Source of the DNA: Kitasatospora aureofaciens
GTDB lineage: Bacteria; Actinomycetota; Actinomycetes; Streptomycetales; Streptomycetaceae
DNA length: 64,000 nt
Reading direction: 5' to 3'
Assembly: GCA_000720845.1 (NCBI GenBank)
Contig: JODU01000015.1
Coordinates: 340,379 to 404,378 of the forward strand
Position 1 is the stretch's first letter. Each line of letters begins with the position of its first letter. Below the pieces are notes generated by a model that was given only the letters and a program-made list of their open reading frames with translations, ran no database searches and was not told the DNA's origin. The translations under genes were made by a program, and so were the position numbers. Shown piece by piece: positions 1-8,519 of the stretch.

Positions 1-1690
1 CCTCGGCCGGTTCGAGGTCGAGCTGGGCCAGGGTGCGTACGGCGGTGCGCAGTTCGCCCATGGCGACGGCGGCGCGCAGACCGCGGCCCATGACGTCGCC
101 GACGACCAGCGCGGTGCGGTGCCCGGGGAGTTCGATGACGTCGAACCAGTCGCCGCCGACCTCGCTGGCCCGGCCGGTGGCCGCGTTGCCGGGCAGGTAG
201 CGGCAGGCGATGTCGAGGCCGGAGGCCTCCGGGTCGCCGGGCGGGAGCAGAGAGCGTTGCAGTATCAGCGCGCGTTCGTGTTCGCGCCGGTAGAGGCGGG
301 CGTTGTCGATGCAGACGGCGGCGCGCGCGGCCAGTTCCACCGCGAGGTTGCGGTCGCGGTCGCCGAACGGCTCGCTGCCCTTGGTGCGGGCGAACTGGAC
401 GAGGCCGACGACCGTGTCGTGGGCCACCATCGGCACGGCGAGCGTGGACTGCACGAGGCCGCCGTCCTCGGCGGGGACGGCGCGCGGCCGGGCGGTGCGC
501 AGGGCGTCCGCGCAGGGCGAGTTGAACGGGTAGTGGTGGACGGCGCCGAGCTTGACCCGCTCGCCGGTGCCGAGGAAGGGCGCGTCCGAGACCGCACTGG
601 AGAAGGCGACACGGCGCAGTTCCGCGCTGCCGTCGGCGAGGCCGGGCGGGGACTGGTCGCCGACCAGCAGGCCCTGGTAGAGGTCGACGGTGGCCAGGTC
701 GCAGAAGCCGGGGACGACCACGTCGAGGAGTTCGCGGGCGGTGGTCTCCAGGTCGAGGGAGTTGCCGATGCGGGCACCGGCCTCGTTGAGCAGGGCGAGG
801 TTGCGCCGGGCGGCGGCGGCCTCGCGGGCTGCCTGGCGGCGGGCGGTGATGTCGGTGCCGAGCCAGGCGACGCCGATGGGCCGGCCGGAACCGCTGTGCA
901 CGCGGTAGAGGTTGACGGACCAGTGGCGGCGTTCCTCCGAGCCCGGCACGAAACCCGTGACGTGCATGTCGGTGATGGAGTCGCCGGTCTCCAGGACCCG
1001 GCGCAGGGTCGCGGAGACCCGGTCGGCCTCGGCGCGCGGCAGGTAGTCGTGGACGCCCTTGCCGCGGTGGTCGTCGGGTGTGCCGCCGAAGGTGGAGGCG
1101 AACCGCTGGTTGGCACGGCGCACCCGCAGGTCGGGGTCGATCAGCAGGAAGCCGAACGGAGACTGGCCGAATATGGCCTGCGACGCGGCGAGATCGGTCT
1201 CGATGCTGCGCAGGACGCGGACGTCGACGACGATGCAGACGGCGGCCCTCTCCCCGTCCTCCGTGCGCGTCGGCATGACGTACACCTCGGCGAGCCCGCG
1301 CCGTGCGCGCCGTCCGCCCTCCGGCAGTTCGGTTCCGGTGGCCTCGTCCGGGGCGCGGAAGGGGACCACGCCGGTCCACTCCCGCCCGTCGAGGATCTCG
1401 GTCATCTTGCGCTGGCCGCGTTCGCGCAGGTCGGGATCGATGAAGGCCTCGATGGGGTCCGTGCCCACGGCGTCCTCGGCCCGGATGCCGAGCAGTTGCT
1501 CCGCGCGCAGGCTCCACTGGTCGACGAGGCCGTCGGGGCCGATGGAGAAGGAGGCGACCTTGATGTAGTCGTAGATGGAGCCGGGCGGGCTGCTCTGCCA
1601 CACCGCGTCACCGAGTGGCGCGTCTGCCGACGGGCCCTCGGACTCCGTGGACTCCGTGGGCTCCTTGGCCCTCGCTGGTATCTCGCTCAC
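1..1690 (-). CDS. SpoIIE-type PP2C phosphatase with PAS and GAF domains (C-terminus beyond the window)
   Basis: Multidomain signalling protein that probably dephosphorylates an anti-sigma-factor antagonist in response to a bound or sensed signal. Read from the right, it has two PAS-like segments (around residues 35-150 and 155-270), a GAF-like segment (about 290-440) and the start of a SpoIIE/PP2C domain. The PP2C part shows EVGGDWFDVIELPGH and VVGDVMGRG, which carry the metal-binding aspartates. The GTG start at 1690 is chosen because a GGAGGGGA ribosome site lies about ten bases upstream and the frame matches the PAS domains. The gene runs off the left edge, so any C-terminal HATPase domain cannot be judged. 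A related gene occurs at 38599-40761. Confidence 0.9.
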   Translation of the reverse strand, partial: MSEIPARAKEPTESTESEGPSADAPLGDAVWQSSPPGSIYDYIKVASFSIGPDGLVDQWSLRAEQLLGIRAEDAVGTDPIEAFIDPDLRERGQRKMTEILDGREWTGVVPFRAPDEATGTELPEGGRRARRGLAEVYVMPTRTEDGERAAVCIVVDVRVLRSIETDLAASQAIFGQSPFGFLLIDPDLRVRRANQRFASTFGGTPDDHRGKGVHDYLPRAEADRVSATLRRVLETGDSITDMHVTGFVPGSEERRHWSVNLYRVHSGSGRPIGVAWLGTDITARRQAAREAAAARRNLALLNEAGARIGNSLDLETTARELLDVVVPGFCDLATVDLYQGLLVGDQSPPGLADGSAELRRVAFSSAVSDAPFLGTGERVKLGAVHHYPFNSPCADALRTARPRAVPAEDGGLVQSTLAVPMVAHDTVVGLVQFARTKGSEPFGDRDRNLAVELAARAAVCIDNARLYRREHERALILQRSLLPPGDPEASGLDIACRYLPGNAATGRASEVGGDWFDVIELPGHRTALVVGDVMGRGLRAAVAMGELRTAVRTLAQLDLEPAE

Positions 1691-2041
1691 GCGAACCGTC
1701 CCCTCCAGCTCACCGCGTCCGGCACCGGTCACCGGAGGCGGCTGCCCGCAGTATCCAGCACTACGGCGCCGCACGACACGGTGTTCACGATCACAGCACG
1801 GTCCCGATGGTTTTCGGTCCGGACCGTGACAACACTTCCAGTCTTCTAACCAGCGGACACGGCATCGAATCACGGAGTCCCACAACTGCCACTGGCCTGA
1901 ACCGGTCGACGACCCGGAGCATGGTTGATATGAGGACATTTCGGATTCCCGACCGGAGCGGTGGCGACGGTGCGTCACGAGGCCGTCGCGCTAGGACCTG
2001 TCCGACAATTCGCGCCGTCGCCCGCGGGCAGGCGGGAATCG
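1691..2041. other. Intergenic region without a convincing gene
   Basis: This 351-base stretch lies upstream of the phosphatase gene and downstream of the ATPase gene. Overlapping frames exist but none has a ribosome site or family resemblance. It should hold the promoter of the phosphatase gene. The only clear structure is the inverted repeat at 1996-2052. Confidence 0.6.
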
Positions 2042-2052
2042 TCAGACAGGAC
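1996..2052. repeat. Imperfect 20-base inverted repeat at the end of the ATPase gene
   Basis: The arms at 1997-2016 and 2031-2050 match at 17 of 20 positions with a GC-rich loop between them, and the right arm overlaps the stop codon of the ATPase gene. It may be a transcription terminator for the minus-strand ATPase/Nudix pair. The long imperfect arms would also fit a remnant of a small mobile element. No T-run follows on the minus strand. Confidence 0.5.
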
Positions 2053-2512
2053 CGAGCGGCAGGGTGAGTTCGAACCACACCGTCTTGCCCGCCTCGCCGG
2101 GGCGGGTCCCCCAGCGACGCGCGGCGGACGCCACCAACTGCAGACCCCGGCCGTCCTCGTCGTCGGGGCGGGCGGCGCGCTCGCGGGGCGGGTCGGGCAG
2201 CGGGTCGGAGACCTCCACCAGCAGGACCCCGGCGGCTCCCGCGGGGCCGCGCACCACCCGGACGCCGATGGGGCCGGTGGCGTGCCGCAGGGCGTTGGTG
2301 ACCAGCTCGCTGACCAGCAGGGCGGCGATGTCCCCGACGCTGTCGAGGCGCCACTCGCCCAGGGTCCGGCGGACCAGGGAGCGGGCGATGCGCACGGCGT
2401 CCGGCGCCGCGGGAAAGACCCACTCCGCACAGTCGCCCTCGCCGTCACTCACGCCGATCACTTCCCCGGCCGACGACCCATAGTTGCCCGTTTTCATGGG
2501 GTTAATGGGCAC
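2042..2512 (-). CDS. Anti-sigma-factor-like ATP-binding protein (HATPase_c, RsbW/SpoIIAB type)
   Basis: Small single-domain GHKL ATPase of the type abundant in Streptomyces. These proteins bind sigma factors or antagonists and are the usual partners of SpoIIE-type phosphatases. The N-box region LLVSELVTNALRHA and the G-box DGRGLQLVASAARRWG are both visible. Length is 156 residues from the GTG at 2512. That start is 7 bases past the stop of the Nudix gene and has AAAGGG just upstream, which suggests coupling. A GTG at 2452 with GGGGAA nine bases before it is a good alternative giving a 136-residue protein. The partner sigma factor cannot be told from sequence. Confidence 0.85.
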   Translation of the reverse strand: MPINPMKTGNYGSSAGEVIGVSDGEGDCAEWVFPAAPDAVRIARSLVRRTLGEWRLDSVGDIAALLVSELVTNALRHATGPIGVRVVRGPAGAAGVLLVEVSDPLPDPPRERAARPDDEDGRGLQLVASAARRWGTRPGEAGKTVWFELTLPLGPV

Positions 2513-2519
2513 ATACCCT

Positions 2520-2954
2520 TTATCCGGGCCCAGTACCGCTCGCCGGGGTCCCCGTGTCGAGTCCCAGATGTGCGAGCACCCGCTCTACGGCCGGTACGTC
2601 CTGGTCGAGCCAGGGCACGTCCCAGATCTGGGCGGGGGTCAGCCAGCGCAGTTCGTCGTGGTCCTCAAGAGGTTCGGGGGCGGCGGAGCCGGGGCGCAGG
2701 CGGGCGGTCCACACCTGGAGGACGAACGGCGCCCGCAGGGGCCACTGACCCGGGACGCGCTCACCGGGTTCGGCCGCCACCCCCAGTTCCTCGCGCAGTT
2801 CGCGCACGAGCGCCGCCTCGGGCGTCTCGCCCGCCTCGACCTTGCCGCCGGGCAGCTCCCACCGTCCGGCCAGTTCGGCGGGTGCGCTGCGGCGAGCGGC
2901 GAGCAGACGTCCGCCCTCGACCAGGGCGGCGCCCACCACGATCCGTTCCGTCAT
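2520..2954 (-). CDS. Nudix (MutT-type) hydrolase
   Basis: Hydrolyses a nucleoside diphosphate linked to another moiety, most likely a sanitising pyrophosphohydrolase. The complete Nudix box appears as GKVEAGETPEAALVRELREE followed by LG, with the metal-binding REXXEE core. At 144 residues it is the usual length of MutT-like CTP or 8-oxo-dGTP pyrophosphohydrolases, and the VVGAALVEGGRLLAARR start resembles that group. It is the first gene of a two-gene minus-strand unit with the ATPase gene only 7 bases downstream. The exact substrate is not predictable. Confidence 0.9.
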   Translation of the reverse strand: MTERIVVGAALVEGGRLLAARRSAPAELAGRWELPGGKVEAGETPEAALVRELREELGVAAEPGERVPGQWPLRAPFVLQVWTARLRPGSAAPEPLEDHDELRWLTPAQIWDVPWLDQDVPAVERVLAHLGLDTGTPASGTGPG

Positions 2955-3005
2955 GCGCCGGAGCCTACGGCCTGGCCGGCCGGGCCCGGCCGGCGCCGCC
3001 GCGCG

Positions 3006-3197
3006 TCAGTCCCCCGCGGCCGTCCCGGCCGTGCCGAGCTTCTCGACCCAGTAGAGCTGCCGGTGTCCGCGACCGTCGAGGGTGTCCGCGATCTGCTGGG
3101 CCTCCGCCCGGGTCGCGTACCTGCCCACGCGGTAGCGATTGCCGTTGTCGTCCTGCCGGAAGACCAGCCAGGGCAGAGTGACCGTGCTGTCGTTCAT
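3006..3197 (-). CDS. Small SPOR-like conserved protein
   Basis: A 63-residue protein with no signal peptide or membrane segment. The sequence LPWLVFRQDDNGNRYRVG then YATRAEAQQIADTLDG resembles the small Streptomyces SPOR-like proteins, in which a beta-strand pair is followed by a helix. Such domains bind denuded peptidoglycan when exported, but nothing here indicates export, so the function is open. The gene stands alone, about 50 bases upstream of the Nudix gene on the same strand and possibly co-transcribed with it. Confidence 0.75.
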   Translation of the reverse strand: MNDSTVTLPWLVFRQDDNGNRYRVGRYATRAEAQQIADTLDGRGHRQLYWVEKLGTAGTAAGD

Positions 3198-3622
3198 CGC
3201 GCCCCTCCACTTCCCGTTCCCGCCGCCCGCGGCACCTGCCTCGCCCCGCCCGCCAAGGAAACCGCAATCCGCATATGCCCGAGCCTACGCCCAACCTTCA
3301 CGGAGCGAACACGGCTTTGCACAAAGAGGTACGCAACCAGCCAGAACGCAGGGGGCGCACGACGCGGAACGCGCCGTCTGCGCACCCCGATGCCTCCGGT
3401 CACAGGCATGGCGGGGCCGGGCGGGTCGACCTGGGGGAACGACCGGATTGCGGCGGCGACACGCAGGGAACCGCGACCCCGGACGGGTGTGCGAGCGGGG
3501 TCGTGGAGCACGGGAGGCGCACGACAGGCGTGCGCCATCTCACACCGCCGCACGCCGTCCGTCGTCGCGGCAGGGCATGCCGGGGTGCGTGAACTCCCAA
3601 GGCCGGGGCCTCGCTTGACGGG
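3198..3622. other. Intergenic region, no gene recognised
   Basis: Some 425 bases between the small SPOR-like gene and the GntR gene, both on the minus strand. Several arginine- and proline-rich frames run through it but they lack ribosome sites and family resemblance. It likely contains the promoter of the SPOR-like gene near 3198-3260 and the 3' end of the GntR transcript. No repeat or strong hairpin was noticed. Confidence 0.5.
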
Positions 3623-4375
3623 CTACCTGACCGGCAGGTGGTACGCCACCCGGTACCGATCGGCCGGGACGACCACGTCCGCCGTCTCCACCGCGCGCCC
3701 GGAGGCATAGAACGTGCGGTGGACGACCAGCACCACGTGCCCGGGCACGCCGCCGAGGGCGAGCAACTCCTCGGCGAGGCCGGGACGGGCGCCGACCTCC
3801 TCGGTGACGTTGTCGACGACGACGTCGATGGCGGCCATCCGCTCGACGACGCCCATGCCGCCGAGCGGACCCTCCTCGGGCAGCATCACGGGAGTGCGGC
3901 CGGTCAGGTCCAGCGGCTCCCACGACGTGGAGAGCATGACCGCCTCACCGGCCTCCCGGAAGACGTACCGCGTGCACATCACCCGGTCACCGGGCTTGAT
4001 GCCCAGCCGCTCGGCGACGGCACCGCTCGCCTCGGCCTGTTCGCTGCGCGACTCCCAGGTGCCGTGCGCGTCGGCGTCGGCCTGCTCCTGGCGGAAGGGC
4101 GTGGCACCGCCGGCCGGCCGGTACCCGGAGCGGGCGACGCGCCGCGGGACGGGCCGCTCGCGCACATACGTGCCGGAACCGGAGCGGCCCTCGACCAGCC
4201 CCTCGGCCATCAGCACCTTGCGGGCCTCCAGCGCGACGGTGTCCGAGACGCCGTACTCCTCGCGGATCCGCGCCTGGGACGGCAGGCGGGTATGGGGCGG
4301 CAGCAGGCCGTCGGCGATCTTCTTGCGGAGATCACCCGCGACACGCAGATACGCCGGCTGCTCACCGAATGTCAC
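3623..4375 (-). CDS. GntR-family transcriptional regulator, HutC subfamily
   Basis: Ligand-responsive DNA-binding protein of 250 residues. Residues 1-75 form a GntR winged helix (LRKKIADGLLPPHTRLPS, then REEYGVSDTVALEARKVL and EGLVEGRSGSGTYV). Residues 95-245 form a UTRA ligand-binding domain (RLGIKPGDRVMCTRYVFRE, VVVPADRYRVAYHL). The domain pair and length are typical of HutC-type regulators. No target operon adjoins it, so it may act elsewhere or on itself. A short interrupted palindrome lies immediately upstream of the start. Confidence 0.9.
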   Translation of the reverse strand: MTFGEQPAYLRVAGDLRKKIADGLLPPHTRLPSQARIREEYGVSDTVALEARKVLMAEGLVEGRSGSGTYVRERPVPRRVARSGYRPAGGATPFRQEQADADAHGTWESRSEQAEASGAVAERLGIKPGDRVMCTRYVFREAGEAVMLSTSWEPLDLTGRTPVMLPEEGPLGGMGVVERMAAIDVVVDNVTEEVGARPGLAEELLALGGVPGHVVLVVHRTFYASGRAVETADVVVPADRYRVAYHLPVR

Positions 4376-4391
4376 TGGCCGCTCCCATCAG

Positions 4392-4408
4392 GTTGTACAG
4401 ACAGCAAC
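4392..4408. promoter_or_regulatory. Possible GntR autoregulatory operator
   Basis: GTTGTACAGACAGCAAC has GTTG and CAAC ends in inverted orientation, with a GT-TA-AC pattern reminiscent of HutC-type sites. It lies 17 bases upstream of the GntR start codon. The assignment rests on position and symmetry only. Confidence 0.3.
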
Positions 4409-4522
4409 AGCGTGGCAACCGTAGGTTGGCTCAGGCAAGCAAAGGCCAAAGAATCACTCGATGTGATGACTTGTGTGGCCGGAGGGCTTTACGCAGGCAC
4501 TTTCTCCCCACTGGGGCCGCTC

Positions 4523-5668
4523 TCACACCTCCACGCCGGGGTCGTCTCCCCCGCCGTCGCCCTCGCCCCCGCCACCGCCCTCGTAGTCCGGCGGTGTGAT
4601 GGCCAGGCCCAGAGCCTTGCGGGCGGTGACCGTGCTGTCGGCCACCACGAGGTCGTAGCCCTTGCCGTAGTGCTCGTAGTACGCGTCGAGGTCGGCGGCC
4701 TTCGCCGCCAGGCCCCACTCCCGCTGCGCCGTCCGCAGGTCCTCGGTCAGTCCGGCGACCGGGCGCTCGGCGCCGGCGGGCCAGTCGTGCCCGTCCAGCA
4801 TCGCGATCTCGCCCCTGAGCGCCTCCGAGACCTGCCCCGCCCAGACCCGGTAGCCCGCGAAGTCGTCCTCGACGGCCTCCGCGGCGGGCACCTCGTCCAT
4901 CGCCCGGTTCAGGTAGCCCTCCGCGAGCAGGTACGTGTGCTGGTCCGGGTCGAGCCGCGCGCCGTCGTTGCGCAGCGAGCCGGTCAGCGTGTCCCGCTCG
5001 TCCGTGTTCCCGAACAGGCAGGTGATCTCGCGGTCACCGGTCCGCCAGCTCGCGGAGGTCGGGGTCAGGTAGTACACGTCGACGTCGGCCGGCAGCGCCC
5101 ACCGGTCCATCGCGTAGCCGTCCTGAAGGGCGTAGCACCGGTCGTCGGCGGCGCGCGTGATCTCCGCGTCGCCCGGGTAGGAACCGTCCGGCAGGTCGAA
5201 GGCGGCGAACACCTCGCCGTCGTGCTCCTGCGCGCAGGGCACCTCGTCGACGTCGTACGTCACTCCCTGGAGGGAGCCGCCCGGAGTGGTGAAGCACTGG
5301 CCCTTCTCGAGGGAGTAGGCGGTGCCCTCGCCGCGCGCCGCGTCCCGGAAGCCGTCCCAGAAGTCGCCGACGGCGCCCGTGGAGAGCGTCAGCACCCACA
5401 GGACCAGCCCCACGCCGGACAGCACGGTACCGGCCACCGCGAAGCCCTTGCCCCGCTCGCCCCGCTTCCGGATCCGGGCCAGCGCGATCAGTCCGAGCAC
5501 GAGACCGACCGCGGGCACGAAGCACAGGACACCGAGCACGAACGCGGCGATGGCGAGCCCGCTGACGGGGGCCTGCCGGGGGTACGGCGTGAGGGGCCGG
5601 CCCCACTGCGGAGCGTACGGACCCTGGGGGTACTGCCCTTGGGGTCCCGGCGGGGGCGGCATGGACAC
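4523..5668 (-). CDS. DUF4190 / septum-formation-domain membrane protein
   Basis: Membrane-anchored protein of 381 residues with a Pro/Gly/Gln/Tyr-rich cytoplasmic N-terminus (1-35), a DUF4190-type segment with two hydrophobic helices (about 37-65 and 78-100) and a long extracytoplasmic part. The region from about 115 to 235 (GQCFTTPGG, VPCAQEHDGEVFAAFDLPDG, RCYALQDGY, ITCLFGN) resembles the actinobacterial septum formation domain with paired cysteines. The C-terminus ends in a Gly/Asp/Glu-rich tail. The family has a presumed cell-envelope role but no defined biochemistry. The neighbours give no further clue. Confidence 0.8.
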   Translation of the reverse strand: MSMPPPPGPQGQYPQGPYAPQWGRPLTPYPRQAPVSGLAIAAFVLGVLCFVPAVGLVLGLIALARIRKRGERGKGFAVAGTVLSGVGLVLWVLTLSTGAVGDFWDGFRDAARGEGTAYSLEKGQCFTTPGGSLQGVTYDVDEVPCAQEHDGEVFAAFDLPDGSYPGDAEITRAADDRCYALQDGYAMDRWALPADVDVYYLTPTSASWRTGDREITCLFGNTDERDTLTGSLRNDGARLDPDQHTYLLAEGYLNRAMDEVPAAEAVEDDFAGYRVWAGQVSEALRGEIAMLDGHDWPAGAERPVAGLTEDLRTAQREWGLAAKAADLDAYYEHYGKGYDLVVADSTVTARKALGLAITPPDYEGGGGGEGDGGGDDPGVEV

Positions 5669-5838
5669 GGGTTCATCGTAAGCGCGGTACGCGCGGGGCC
5701 GGTGCGCGGGGCGATCCGAGCGGCGCCCGCGCCGTCGTCAGCCGGACCTCAGCGACGAGGGCACGACGGACTCCTGATGCGGCACGGGCGCGGTCGGACG
5801 CGGGTTCCGACGTGTGGGCAACGGCCTTCCGGCGCCCC

Positions 5839-6669
5839 TCAGTTGTCGAACGCGGTGGCCCGGCTGTGCTTCTCCCACGCCTCGACGTCCTCGCGGACCT
5901 GGTCGAGGTGGCCGAGGACCGCGCTGACGCCGTCGTCGCCCAGCGGCAGGCGCAGCGGGGTGTGCTCGGCCGCCAGGGCGGCCCGGATGACCGCGGCCGC
6001 CTTGGCGGGGTCGCCGGGCTGGCTGCCGTCGCCCGCGGCGATCATCGCGCGGGTCTCGCCGACCTTGGCGTACACGCCGCTGTCCGCGCTGATCCCGGCG
6101 TTGCCGGCCTCGAACAGGCCGGTGCGGAAGGAGCCCGGCTCGACGATCAGCACCTTGACGCCGAAGTCCCGGACCTCGTCCGCGAGCCCCTCGGACAGGC
6201 CCTCCAGCGCGAACTTCGTGGCGCTGTACGCCGAGAAGCCGGCGAAGGACAGCTGCCCGCCCATGCTGCTCATCTGCACGATCGCGCCCGAGCGCCGCTC
6301 CCGCATGGACGGCAGCACCGCGCGCGTCAACGCGGCCGGGCCGAAGACGTGCACGTCGAACAGCGCGCGCAACTCGTCCTCGCCGGTCTCCTCCAGGGCG
6401 CCGACGTGCGTGCGGCCCGCGTTGTTGACGAGTACGTCGATCCGGCCGTGCCGTGCCAGTACGTCCCCTACGGTGTCCCCGGCGGCGGCCGTGTCGGCGA
6501 CGTCCAGGCGCAGCGCCTCCATCTGGTCCGGGTGCGCGGCCACGAGGTCGTCGAGCGCCTCGGGGCGCCGTGCCGCGCCGACCACCACGTCGCCGTCGCC
6601 CAGGGCCGCCTCGGCGAGCGCCCGCCCGAAGCCGCTGCTCGCCCCGGTGATCAGCCACACCTTGTTCAT
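5839..6669 (-). CDS. Short-chain dehydrogenase/reductase
   Basis: NAD(P)-dependent oxidoreductase of the classical SDR family, 276 residues. The cofactor motif TGASSGFG is at residues 8-15, NNAGRT near 85 and the catalytic YSATK near 150. It resembles Streptomyces SDRs with a long C-terminal helical part. The ATG at 6669 is chosen over a longer frame because GGGAG lies just upstream and the Rossmann fold starts there. It is divergent from a LysR regulator, the common arrangement in which the regulator controls the reductase. The substrate is unknown. Confidence 0.9.
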   Translation of the reverse strand: MNKVWLITGASSGFGRALAEAALGDGDVVVGAARRPEALDDLVAAHPDQMEALRLDVADTAAAGDTVGDVLARHGRIDVLVNNAGRTHVGALEETGEDELRALFDVHVFGPAALTRAVLPSMRERRSGAIVQMSSMGGQLSFAGFSAYSATKFALEGLSEGLADEVRDFGVKVLIVEPGSFRTGLFEAGNAGISADSGVYAKVGETRAMIAAGDGSQPGDPAKAAAVIRAALAAEHTPLRLPLGDDGVSAVLGHLDQVREDVEAWEKHSRATAFDN

Positions 6670-6685
6670 TCCGACTCCCCGCGTG

Positions 6686-6730
6686 TCCGTTGTTCCGGCA
6701 TCCGTTGTTCCGGCATCCGTTGTTCCGACA
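6686..6730. repeat. Three tandem copies of a 15-base unit
   Basis: The unit TCCGTTGTTCCGGCA occurs at 6686-6700 and 6701-6715 and, with one change, at 6716-6730. It lies in the leader between the divergent SDR and LysR genes, just upstream of the SDR ribosome site. Confidence 0.9.
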
Positions 6731-6778
6731 CCAACCACCCTGGGCCACAAGCGGGTTGCCGGTCCAAGACCCACGGTG

Positions 6779-6793
6779 ATAACCAACGGTTAT
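6779..6793. promoter_or_regulatory. Palindrome overlapping the LysR start codon, candidate operator
   Basis: ATAACC-AAC-GGTTAT is a perfect interrupted palindrome whose right arm runs into the ATG at 6792. A LysR-type protein bound here could repress its own translation start region and control the divergent SDR promoter. Binding is inferred from position and symmetry. Confidence 0.5.
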
Positions 6794-7715
6794 GACGACG
6801 GACGTACACGTGCGGGAGCTGCGCTACTTCGTGACGGTGGCCGAGGAGCTGCACTTCACGCGGGCGGCCGAGCGCCTGTACGTGTCGCAGCCCGCGCTGA
6901 GCAAGCAGGTCCGGGCGCTGGAGCGGCAGTTGGGCGCCGAGCTGTTCCACCGCACCCATCAGGGCGTGACCCTCACCGAGGCGGGGGCGGCGCTGCTGCC
7001 GCACGCCCGACGGGTGCTGGCAGGCTGGGCCGAGGGCGCGGCGGCGGTGGAGGCGGCCCGTGCCGCGCGGCGCGCCACCCTGCTGGTCGGCATGAGCACC
7101 AGCCCCGGTCGCGGCGGTCTGCTGCCGGCGATCCGCTCCCGCTTCACGGCGGCCCACCCGGAGGCGGTCCTGCGGCTGCGGCAGACGAGTTGGCAGGACC
7201 CGACCGCGGGCCTGGCCGACCGCACGGCCGACGTCGCGTACGTGTGGCTGCCGCTGCCGGACGCCCACCGCTACGCCTGGACGGTGGTCGCCGAGGAGCC
7301 CCGCCTGGTCGCCCTCCCCGACACCCACCCCCTCGCCGCCCGCGGGGAACTGGACTTCGCCGACCTGGCCGACGAGCCGTTCCTCGCTCTGCCCCCGGAG
7401 GCGGGCGTGCTGCGCGACTTCTGGCTGGCGGTGGACGAACGGCGCGCGCTCGGCGGGTCCGCCGCCCGCCCACCGCGCGTCGGCGCCGAGATCTCCGGCA
7501 CGGAGGAGACGTACGAGGCCCTGGTCGCGGGCCTCGGCATCTGCCTCGTGGCCGGCGGCAACGCCCCGCTGATCACCCTGGGCGGCGTCACCACCCGCCC
7601 GGTCCGCGACCTGTCCCCGAGCCGCTACGCACTGGCCTGGCGCCGCGAGGACGAGGGGCGGACGCTGGTGCGCGGGTACGCGGAGGCGTGCCGCCGGGTG
7701 ACGGACCCCGCCTGA
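6792..7715 (+). CDS. LysR-family transcriptional regulator
   Basis: Transcription factor of 307 residues with an N-terminal winged helix (LRYFVTVAEELHFTRAAERL, QPALSKQVRALERQLG) and a C-terminal substrate-binding domain of the LysR_substrate fold from about residue 92. It is divergent from the SDR gene 122 bases away and probably regulates it. The ATG at 6792 has no ribosome site and overlaps a palindrome. A GTG at 6810, still before the helix-turn-helix, is a possible alternative. The inducer is unknown. Confidence 0.9.
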   Translation: MTTDVHVRELRYFVTVAEELHFTRAAERLYVSQPALSKQVRALERQLGAELFHRTHQGVTLTEAGAALLPHARRVLAGWAEGAAAVEAARAARRATLLVGMSTSPGRGGLLPAIRSRFTAAHPEAVLRLRQTSWQDPTAGLADRTADVAYVWLPLPDAHRYAWTVVAEEPRLVALPDTHPLAARGELDFADLADEPFLALPPEAGVLRDFWLAVDERRALGGSAARPPRVGAEISGTEETYEALVAGLGICLVAGGNAPLITLGGVTTRPVRDLSPSRYALAWRREDEGRTLVRGYAEACRRVTDPA

Positions 7716-7776
7716 CGGCGGCCCGGCCCCGTCCGTTCCCGGCCCGTCCGTTCTAGGCCACCGCCCGGACGGCCGC

Positions 7777-8373
7777 TCAGTCGTCCACGCCTCCCCCGGC
7801 ACCGCCGCCGCGCACATGGGCCCGCACTCCTTGGAGCCCGAACAGGACCAGCAGTTCGACCGCGCCGCCGTCGGCGCTGCCCAGCCAGTGCGGCAGGGAG
7901 GTGTCGAACTCGGCCGCCTCGCCGGGCGACAGCGTCAGGTCGCGCTCCCCGACCAGCAACCGCAGACGGCCGCCGAGCACGTACAGCCACTCGAAGCCCT
8001 CGTGGGTCTGCGGGGTCGGTTCCAGCGGGGCGGGGCAGCTCGGGATGATCATCTTGAAGGCCTGGGTGCCGCCCGGCCGCCGGGACAACGGCACGAAGAC
8101 CATTCCGTAGCGCCGGATCGGCTTCAGGTGGATGCGGGGGTCGCCCGTGCGCGGGGCGCCGACGAGGTCGTCCAGGGGAACGTCGTAGATCCGGGCGAGC
8201 GGCAGCAGCAGTTCCAGGGTGGCGCGGCGCTGCCCGCTCTCCAGCCGGGACAGGGTGCTCTCCGACACGCCCGTCGCCGCCGAGAGGTGGGCGAGGGTGA
8301 TGCCCCGCTCGCGGCGCAGCGCGCGCAGTCGTGGGCCCACCGCGTCGAGTACGTCGTCCGTTCCGGCGTCCAT
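7777..8373 (-). CDS. XRE-family regulator with C-terminal cupin domain
   Basis: DNA-binding regulator of 198 residues. Residues 10-65 form an XRE helix-turn-helix (LRALRRERGITLAHLSAATG, VSESTLSRLESGQRRATL). Residues 110-190 form a cupin (THEGFEWLYVLGGRLRLLVG, LSPGEAAEFDTSLPHWLG) that should bind a small ligand or metal. AAGGTGA precedes the ATG. It is divergent from a methyltransferase gene 146 bases away, a pairing often found in Streptomyces, so it probably controls that gene and the following DinB-like gene. Confidence 0.9.
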   Translation of the reverse strand: MDAGTDDVLDAVGPRLRALRRERGITLAHLSAATGVSESTLSRLESGQRRATLELLLPLARIYDVPLDDLVGAPRTGDPRIHLKPIRRYGMVFVPLSRRPGGTQAFKMIIPSCPAPLEPTPQTHEGFEWLYVLGGRLRLLVGERDLTLSPGEAAEFDTSLPHWLGSADGGAVELLVLFGLQGVRAHVRGGGAGGGVDD

Positions 8374-8519
8374 CGGGTCACCTTGTCATAACGGCAAGTT
8401 TCCGTGCCGGATCGTGCGACCGCTGTCAAGACTGGCCACGTCCGTTGCTCACGCCGGGCCGAGCCGACCGAGGCGACCCAGGCGATCGAGCCGACCGAAT
8501 GCCAATTGAAGGAGTTCCG

